Shown here: in pieces, positions 1 to 4,337 of the stretch | Numbering within the stretch: the stretch's first letter is position 1 | How the letters are laid out: each line of letters opens with the position of its first letter | Position numbers and translations under genes: made by a program | Notes under the pieces: model-generated | Seen by the model: the letters and a program-made list of their open reading frames with translations, nothing else | Databases searched by the model: none | What the model was told of the DNA's origin: nothing | Assembly: GCA_938005655.1 (NCBI GenBank) | Contig: CALLNA010000004.1 | Location: forward strand, 1-6,863 | Length of the DNA stretch: 6,863 bases | Source of the DNA: an uncultured Novosphingobium sp. | GTDB lineage: Bacteria > Pseudomonadota > Alphaproteobacteria > Sphingomonadales > Sphingomonadaceae | Direction of reading: 5' to 3'

Positions 1-176
1 TCCTCAACCACCTCTACGGCGGCATGGACGAGCCCGAGCTGAAGATCATCGACGTGTTTATCTGCAAGCTGCGCAAGAAGCTGGCCCACGCCTGCGGCGG
101 CGAGAACTACATCGAGACCGTCTGGGGCCGCGGCTACGTGCTGCGCGATCCGGACGACCAGGCCGAGGCGGCCTGA
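1..176 (+). CDS. ctrA: Cell-cycle response regulator CtrA, C-terminal part (5' end outside window)
   Basis: This is the last 57 codons of an OmpR/PhoB-type response regulator, read from base 3, with a TGA stop at 174-176. The visible part is the winged-helix DNA-binding domain: GGMDEPELKIIDVF, the recognition helix FICKLRKKL and the wing ETVWGRGYVL. These stretches are nearly identical to CtrA of Caulobacter and its relatives, so the assignment rests on recognition of a very conserved protein. CtrA is the phosphorelay-controlled master regulator of cell-cycle, flagellar and polarity genes in alphaproteobacteria, acting on DNA in the cytoplasm. The protein ends in Ala-Ala, as does Caulobacter CtrA, where these residues are needed for ClpXP turnover. 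The receiver domain and start lie upstream of the window. It is followed by an intrinsic terminator and is convergent with the MerR gene. Confidence 0.93.
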   Translation, partial: LNHLYGGMDEPELKIIDVFICKLRKKLAHACGGENYIETVWGRGYVLRDPDDQAEAA

Positions 177-208
177 CGCCCGCCCAATTTTTCCGATCTA
201 TCCGATCG

Positions 209-238
209 CGGCCCGTTCCCTTGGGAGCGGGCCGTTTT
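209..238 (+). terminator. Intrinsic terminator downstream of ctrA
   Basis: An 11-bp stem pairs 209-219 with 224-234 (one G:T wobble) around a 4-base CTTG loop and is followed at once by TTTT at 235-238. It lies 33 bases after the ctrA stop. On the other strand no T tract follows the stem, so it should serve ctrA and not the convergent merR gene. Confidence 0.85.
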
Positions 239-251
239 CCGTTGGGACTTT

Positions 252-289
252 CCCATCCCACGACCTCGTCCCCATCCCACGACCTCGTC
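252..289. repeat. Perfect 19-bp tandem duplication
   Basis: CCCATCCCACGACCTCGTC occurs at 252-270 and again, without any mismatch or gap, at 271-289. It abuts the left arm of the long inverted repeat that follows. It lies in non-coding DNA between two convergent genes. Two identical copies suggest a recent slippage or duplication; no function is evident. Confidence 0.9.
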
Positions 290-375
290 GCCCCGGACTT
301 GATCCGGGGCCCCGCTTCTTTCGTGCGCGACGCTGGAAAAGGAAAGCGGGACCCCGGATCAAGTCCGGGGTGACG
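286..375. repeat. Long inverted repeat built from a nested palindrome (REP-like)
   Basis: Bases 286-317 and 344-375 are reverse complements at 30 of 32 positions, separated by 26 bases. Each arm contains CCCCGGACTTGATCCGGGG or its complement, at 291-309 and 352-370. This 19-mer is itself a small hairpin: CCCCGGA and TCCGGGG around CTTGA. The structure can therefore fold as one long stem or as two short ones. I recognise the core as a dispersed intergenic repeat of sphingomonads and other alphaproteobacteria, often mis-annotated as peptides containing VTPDLIRGP; that is recall, not a search. It may be a REP/BIME-type element, and no transposase is present. Confidence 0.85.
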
Positions 376-467
376 AAAGGGGGAGGAAGGTCCGCAATCG
401 GATCAGGTTTGGAACGGCGATTTTGCGGCGGGCGGCCGCCCACCCAGCCCCGGAACCCGCCGCCCCC

Positions 468-857
468 TCAATGCGCCTCGAACGCGGCCAGGATCGGGCA
501 GGGGCCCTCGTCCGATCCGGCGCAGGCCTTGGTCAGGCGGGCGAGGGCGGCGCAGGCGGCTTGCAGCTCGGCGATCTTGACGTCCAGCGCCGCCATCCGC
601 GCCGCCGCCATCTCGCGCGCCTTGGCCCGGTCGTTCAGCGCGTCGAGCGCCAGCAGCTCGCCGATCTCCTCCAGGGTGAAGCCGGCGGTCTGGGCCGAGC
701 GGATGAAGCGCAGCCGCTGGATGTCCTCCGTCGCATAGCGCCTGATCCCGTCACCCCGCGCCGGCTCGGCAAGGAGGCCGCGGCGCTGGTAGTAGCGGAC
801 GGTCTCGACGCCCACGCCCCCGGCGCTCGCCAGCCGCGAAATGGTCAATCCGCTCAC
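468..857 (-). CDS. MerR-family metal-responsive transcriptional regulator (CueR-like metal loop)
   Basis: A 129-residue MerR-family activator, about the usual length. The N-terminal winged helix-turn-helix is plain (TISRLASAGGVGVETVRYYQRRGLL, split around residues 5-29, then GIRRY and FIRSAQTAGFTLEEIGELL), followed by the dimerisation helix (about 75-110) and a metal loop with C112 and C120. The C-X7-C spacing and the following PI match CueR (CPGDDSADCPI). The position of the mercury-site cysteine of MerR and the Ser77 of CueR appears to be Arg78; C102 is an extra cysteine in the helix. The family distorts a promoter with an overlong spacer to activate divergent genes; such a promoter lies directly upstream. 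The GTG at 855-857 gives 129 residues, but the TTG at 846-848 (residue 4) has better spacing from GAGGG and would give a typical MTISRLA start. Copper(I) is my favoured ligand; gold, silver or mercury are possible. Confidence 0.9.
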   Translation of the reverse strand: MSGLTISRLASAGGVGVETVRYYQRRGLLAEPARGDGIRRYATEDIQRLRFIRSAQTAGFTLEEIGELLALDALNDRAKAREMAAARMAALDVKIAELQAACAALARLTKACAGSDEGPCPILAAFEAH

Positions 858-861
858 CCTC

Positions 862-893
862 TTGACTCCGTACTATGGTACGGCGGGTATAGG
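862..893 (+). promoter_or_regulatory. MerR-type promoter/operator for the glutaredoxin-copA-copB operon
   Basis: TTGACT at 862-867 is a near-perfect -35 box. A 19-base spacer (868-886) follows and then GTATAG at 887-892 as -10 (or TATAGG at 888-893 with 20 bases). The spacer holds the 6-4-6 dyad CCGTAC-TATG-GTACGG at 868-883. The overlong spacer with a central dyad is the hallmark of promoters untwisted by MerR-family activators. From memory the dyad and -35 resemble the Tn501/Tn21 mer operator (TTGACT, CCGTAC, ATGA, GTACGG). The site sits 4 bases from the regulator's GTG start, so binding should also affect the regulator's own transcription. Confidence 0.88.
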
Positions 894-948
894 CCCTGGG
901 ATCAGGCAGGCGCAAGGCGCGCGCGACAGCAAGACAAGGCAAGGTCCC

Positions 949-1689
949 ATGGCGAACGGCGAAAAGACGGCGGTCCTCTACCGGATGGTGATGGCCCAGC
1001 ATATCTGCCCCTACGGGCTGAAAGCCCGGCACCTGCTCCGCTCGCGCGGCTATCGCGTCGACGACCGCTGGCTGACGACCCGCGCGGAGACCGACGCCTT
1101 CAAGGCCGAGCAGGGCGTCAAGACCACGCCCCAGGCCTTCATCGACGGCCAGCGCGTCGGCGGCTACGACGACCTGCGCCGCTTCTTCGGCAAGCGGGTG
1201 CGCGATGCTAACGCGCCGAGCTACGTGCCGGTGATCGCCCTGTTCGCGATGACCGCGCTGATGGCCCTGGCGGCCAGCCAGGCCATGCTCGGCACGCCCT
1301 TCACCCTGCGCGCCCTCGAATGGTTCATCGCCTTCAGCATGTGCGTGCTCGCCCTGCTCAAGCTCCAGGACATCGAGAGCTTCTCCGGCATGTTCCTGAA
1401 CTATGACCTGCTCGCCCGCCGCTGGGTGCCCTACGCCTACCTCTATCCCTTCGCCGAAGGGCTGGCCGGCGTCCTGATGATCGCGGGCGTCTTCCGGTGG
1501 CTCGCCGTGGCGGTCGCCCTGGTCATCGGCACGATCGGCGCGGTCTCGGTCTTCAAGGCGGTCTATGTCGACCGGCGCGACATCAAGTGCGCCTGCGTCG
1601 GCGGGTCGAGCAAGGTCCCGCTGGGCTTCGTCTCCCTGACCGAGAACGTGATGATGGTCGCCATGGCGGTCTGGATGGCGGTGGGATGA
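949..1689 (+). CDS. Glutaredoxin-MauE/DoxX-like fusion membrane protein
   Basis: A 246-residue protein in two parts. Residues 1-85 are a glutaredoxin-type thioredoxin fold: C20 in ICPYGLKAR, the cis-proline TTP (59-61) and GGYDD (71-75). The active site is CPYG, a single-cysteine version of CPYC. Residues about 92-245 form roughly five hydrophobic helices (92-112, 122-140, 163-182, 184-206, 224-245) resembling MauE/DoxX redox membrane proteins, with a CxC (C214, C216) in DIKCACVGG between helices 4 and 5. With no signal peptide and a positively charged fourth loop, both thiol sites probably face the cytoplasm (inference). MauE relatives support disulfide formation in methylamine dehydrogenase; the role here is unknown, perhaps thiol redox or metal handling for the copper proteins. 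The start at 949 has AAGG at 941-944; the same-frame ATG at 841 lies upstream of the promoter and is rejected. The stop overlaps the next start (ATGA). Confidence 0.85.
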   Translation: MANGEKTAVLYRMVMAQHICPYGLKARHLLRSRGYRVDDRWLTTRAETDAFKAEQGVKTTPQAFIDGQRVGGYDDLRRFFGKRVRDANAPSYVPVIALFAMTALMALAASQAMLGTPFTLRALEWFIAFSMCVLALLKLQDIESFSGMFLNYDLLARRWVPYAYLYPFAEGLAGVLMIAGVFRWLAVAVALVIGTIGAVSVFKAVYVDRRDIKCACVGGSSKVPLGFVSLTENVMMVAMAVWMAVG

Positions 1690-3380
1690 GCGCTTTGGAC
1701 CGCCGCAGCCTGCTGCGCGGCGCGGCGCTGGGTACCGCCGCCGCCTGGCTGCCCGCCTGGGCCCAGGCGGTTTCGGCAGGCGTCTCGCCGGACCTCGCCG
1801 GGCCGCTGCCCGGCCTCTCGGGTGAGGACATTCGCCTGCGGATCGCGCATCAGGCCTTGACCGTCGACGGCCGCCGCAGCCACGCCGTCGGCGTCAACGG
1901 CACGGTCCCCGCGCCGCTGATCCGCCTGCGCGAGGGCCAGCAGGTCCGCCTCCACGTCGAGAACGCGCTCGACGAGGACAGCTCGATCCACTGGCACGGC
2001 CTGATCCTGCCGTTCCACATGGACGGGGTGCCCGGGGTCAGCTTCCCCGGCATCGCCCCGCGCTCGACCTTCGTCTATGAATTCCCGATCCGTCAGTCGG
2101 GCACCTACTGGTATCACAGCCATTCGGGCTTGCAGGAGCAGCTCGGCCTCTACGGCCCCATCGTCATCGATCCCGCGGGCGAGGACCCGATCCGCGCCGA
2201 TCGCGAGCACGTGGTGGTCCTCTCCGACCACAGCCGGATCCATCCGCACCGCATCTTCGCCCGGCTCAAGCAGCAGGGCGGCTACTTCAACCATGATCAG
2301 CAGACCCTGGCCGGGCTGCTCGCCGGGCGCGACCAGCCCGCCCGGGACCGGCTCGCCTGGGGCCGGATGCGGATGGACCCGACCGATATTTCCGACGTGA
2401 CCGGCGCCGCCTATACCTACCTCGTCAATGGCCACGGGCCGCAGGACAACTGGACGGCGCTGTTCCGCCCGGGCGAGCGCGTCCGGCTGCGCGTGATCAA
2501 CGCCTCGGCCATGACCGCCTTCGATTTCCGCATTCCGGGCCTCGCGCTGACGGTGGTCCAGGCCGACGGCCAGGCGGTGCGCCCGGTGGCGGTGGACGAA
2601 TTGCAGATCGCCGTGGCCGAGACCTACGACCTCATCGTCGAGCCGGCCGAGGACCGCGCCTATACCATCGTCGCCGAGAGCATCGACCGCTCGGGCCTGG
2701 CCCGCGCGACCCTCGCCCCGCGCGCAGGCATGGCCGCCCCGGTCCCGCCGCTGCGCCCCCGTCCGCTCGCGACCATGAAGGACATGGGGATGGGCGGCAT
2801 GGCCGGGATGGCGGGCATGCGCCATTCCATGCGCGACCTCTCGCTCGCGCCGGAGGTCAGGGACACGCCCGCCGTCCAGACGATCGCCCCCATGCCGGTC
2901 GACCGGACCGGCGAGCCAGGCCAGGGGCTGGAGGACGCGGGCCACAAGGTGCTGACCTATCGCGACCTCGTCGCGGTCGAGCGCAACCCCGACACCCGCG
3001 CGCCGGGCCGCTCGCTGCGTATCCACCTGACCGGGAACATGGAGCGCTACATGTGGGCCTTCGACGGGGTGAAGCTCAACGAGGTGAAGGCGCCGATCCC
3101 CTTCCGCCAGGACGAGCGGGTTCGCGTCACCCTGGTCAATGACACGATGATGGGCCACCCCATCCACCTGCACGGCCATTTCTTCGAGCTCGTCACCGGC
3201 CATGGCGACCATGCCCCGCGCAAGCATACGGTGCAGGTGCAGCCCAGCGGCACCGTGACCTTCGACGTCACCACCGATGCGGTCGGCGACTGGGCGTTCC
3301 ACTGCCACCTGCTCTATCACATGCACGCGGGGATGATGCAGGTCGTCGCCGTGCGGCCCGCCGAGGGCGCCGCAGCATGA
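1686..3380 (+). CDS. copA: CopA/PcoA-type copper resistance multicopper oxidase, Tat-exported
   Basis: A 564-residue multicopper oxidase, slightly shorter than PcoA (about 600). The N-terminus is a twin-arginine signal (DRRSLLRGAALG, R6-R7) with likely cleavage after AQA at 28, so the folded enzyme acts in the periplasm, where family members oxidise Cu(I) to less toxic Cu(II). All copper ligands are present: HWHG (H102, H104), WYHSHSG (H144, H146), HPIHLHGH (H491, H494, H496) and HCHLLYHMHAGM (H539, C540, H541, H545, axial M550). A Met-rich stretch at 364-382 has seven methionines and is the probable extra Cu(I) site. RMRMDPTDISDVTG and the PcoA-like second domain favour CopA over a laccase or CueO. 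The usual SDW after the first domain reads SDH, in a His-rich segment (H182, H186, H188). The start is at the ATGA overlap with the upstream gene; the open frame extends further upstream but the Tat signal fixes this start. Confidence 0.95.
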   Translation: MSALDRRSLLRGAALGTAAAWLPAWAQAVSAGVSPDLAGPLPGLSGEDIRLRIAHQALTVDGRRSHAVGVNGTVPAPLIRLREGQQVRLHVENALDEDSSIHWHGLILPFHMDGVPGVSFPGIAPRSTFVYEFPIRQSGTYWYHSHSGLQEQLGLYGPIVIDPAGEDPIRADREHVVVLSDHSRIHPHRIFARLKQQGGYFNHDQQTLAGLLAGRDQPARDRLAWGRMRMDPTDISDVTGAAYTYLVNGHGPQDNWTALFRPGERVRLRVINASAMTAFDFRIPGLALTVVQADGQAVRPVAVDELQIAVAETYDLIVEPAEDRAYTIVAESIDRSGLARATLAPRAGMAAPVPPLRPRPLATMKDMGMGGMAGMAGMRHSMRDLSLAPEVRDTPAVQTIAPMPVDRTGEPGQGLEDAGHKVLTYRDLVAVERNPDTRAPGRSLRIHLTGNMERYMWAFDGVKLNEVKAPIPFRQDERVRVTLVNDTMMGHPIHLHGHFFELVTGHGDHAPRKHTVQVQPSGTVTFDVTTDAVGDWAFHCHLLYHMHAGMMQVVAVRPAEGAAA

Positions 3381-4327
3381 GGAGGCTTCCCGGCCTCGCC
3401 GCCGCCCCGTTCCTCGCTCTCGCGGCTCCTGCGGCGGCCCAGGACATGGATCACGGGCCGATGCCCGGGATGGCAATGCCGATGGAGCCCTCCGCGCCGG
3501 GCGGGGATGCGACCTGCTCCCCCGAGCACGCGGCGATGGGGCATTGTACCGTGCCTGCCCCGCAAGCGTCGCCGCAGGGCGAGGCGGTCGGCGATGCTCC
3601 GCCGCCCGCCCCGGTCGCGGCCGACTATGCCGACCGCATCTGGGGCCGCGCGGCCATGGCCCCGGCGCGGGACCGCCTGAAGCGCGAGCACGGCGGCATG
3701 GCCCTCTCGCAGGTCACGCTGAACCTCGCCGAGCTGCGCGCCCGCGCGGGCGAGACCGCCTATGCCTGGGACGCCGAGGCCTGGTTCGGTGGTGACATCC
3801 ACCGGCTGACGGTGAAGTCCGCCGGCTCCGGCGCCTTCGGCGGCCGGCTCGACCGGGCCGAGGTCCAGGCGCTCTACAGCCGCGCGATCGGCCCCTACTT
3901 CAACCTCCAGGCGGGCCTCCGCCAGGACCTCGGCCCCCGCCCGGCGCGGACCTATGCCGTCCTCGGCTTCGAGGGGCTCGCGCCCTACTGGTTCGAGGTC
4001 GAGGGCGCGGTCTTCCTCTCGGACAAGGGCCAGGTCCTCGCCCGGCTCGGCGGCTCCTACGACCAGCGGATCACCCAGCGGCTCATCCTCCAGCCGCGCG
4101 TCGAGGCGAACTTCTCGGCCCAGGCCATGCCCGCCGAGGGGCTGGGCGCGGGCCTCGTCCAGGCCGAAGCCGGCCTGCGCCTGCGCTACGAGCTGAAGCG
4201 CGAGCTGGCGCCCTATGTCGGTCTCGCCTGGGAGCGCAAGTTCGGCGCCACGGCCCGCCTCGCCCGCCAGGCTGGCGAGGATACGGGCGGCGTCTCCTTC
4301 GTCGCCGGCCTGCGGCTGTGGTTCTGA
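3377..4327 (+). CDS. copB: CopB/PcoB-type outer-membrane copper resistance protein
   Basis: A 316-residue CopB-family protein. It has a Sec signal peptide (residues 1-21, ending PAAA before QDMDHG), then a Met/His-rich low-complexity segment (23-57) that includes GPMPGMAMPM and ends with two cysteines (C47, C57), and a proline/alanine linker. From about residue 84 (DYADRIWG) the CopB domain follows, with alternating amphipathic strands such as YFNLQAGLRQDLG, YWFEVEGAVFLSD, LILQPRVEANFSA and LAPYVGLAWERKFG. It ends RLWF, and a C-terminal aromatic is typical of outer-membrane beta-barrels. The family sits in the outer membrane and works with CopA in copper binding or sequestration; the exact transport step is not settled. 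The ATG overlaps the copA stop (ATGA), and GAGGG at 3363-3367 lies 9 bases ahead as a ribosome site. No terminator is seen after the stop. Confidence 0.93.
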   Translation: MRRLPGLAAAPFLALAAPAAAQDMDHGPMPGMAMPMEPSAPGGDATCSPEHAAMGHCTVPAPQASPQGEAVGDAPPPAPVAADYADRIWGRAAMAPARDRLKREHGGMALSQVTLNLAELRARAGETAYAWDAEAWFGGDIHRLTVKSAGSGAFGGRLDRAEVQALYSRAIGPYFNLQAGLRQDLGPRPARTYAVLGFEGLAPYWFEVEGAVFLSDKGQVLARLGGSYDQRITQRLILQPRVEANFSAQAMPAEGLGAGLVQAEAGLRLRYELKRELAPYVGLAWERKFGATARLARQAGEDTGGVSFVAGLRLWF

Positions 4328-4337
4328 GCAGGAAGCG

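Larger units (their letters stand above)
177..467. other. Intergenic region between convergent ctrA and merR-type gene
   Basis: These 291 bases hold the ctrA terminator, the 19-bp tandem duplication and the long inverted repeat, all listed separately. The remaining 92 bases (376-467) are GC-rich and contain the 12-base palindrome GGGCGGCCGCCC at 430-441, which has no loop and no T tract. I see no credible gene here; the open frames crossing the region have inverted-repeat or proline/arginine-rich shadow composition. No clear terminator for the MerR gene is visible. Confidence 0.7.

Noticed and set aside
286..375. Inverted repeat as the ends of an insertion sequence or as a CRISPR remnant
   Set aside because: Only 26 bases separate the arms, there is no transposase and no array of spaced repeats.
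430..441. GGGCGGCCGCCC palindrome as a terminator for the regulator gene
   Set aside because: It has no room for a loop and no T tract follows on the minus strand; likely chance in GC-rich sequence.
198..443. 81-codon minus-strand frame with VTPDLIRGP
   Set aside because: The peptide is the translation of the inverted repeat, a well-known source of false small proteins.
468..857. Naming the regulator merR of a mercury operon
   Set aside because: The first mercury-site cysteine is missing, the cysteine spacing is CueR-like and no mercury transport or reductase genes are present.
841..948. Upstream ATG at 841 extending the glutaredoxin-MauE protein by 36 residues
   Set aside because: The extension overlaps the regulator gene and spans the promoter, so the start would lie before the transcription start; ATG at 949 has a ribosome site and begins a normal glutaredoxin fold.
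1563..3476. 637-codon open frame on the minus strand opposite copA
   Set aside because: It is antisense to a multicopper oxidase with all ligands intact and its translation is Arg/Gly/His-rich with no family motif; such frames are expected in GC-rich DNA.
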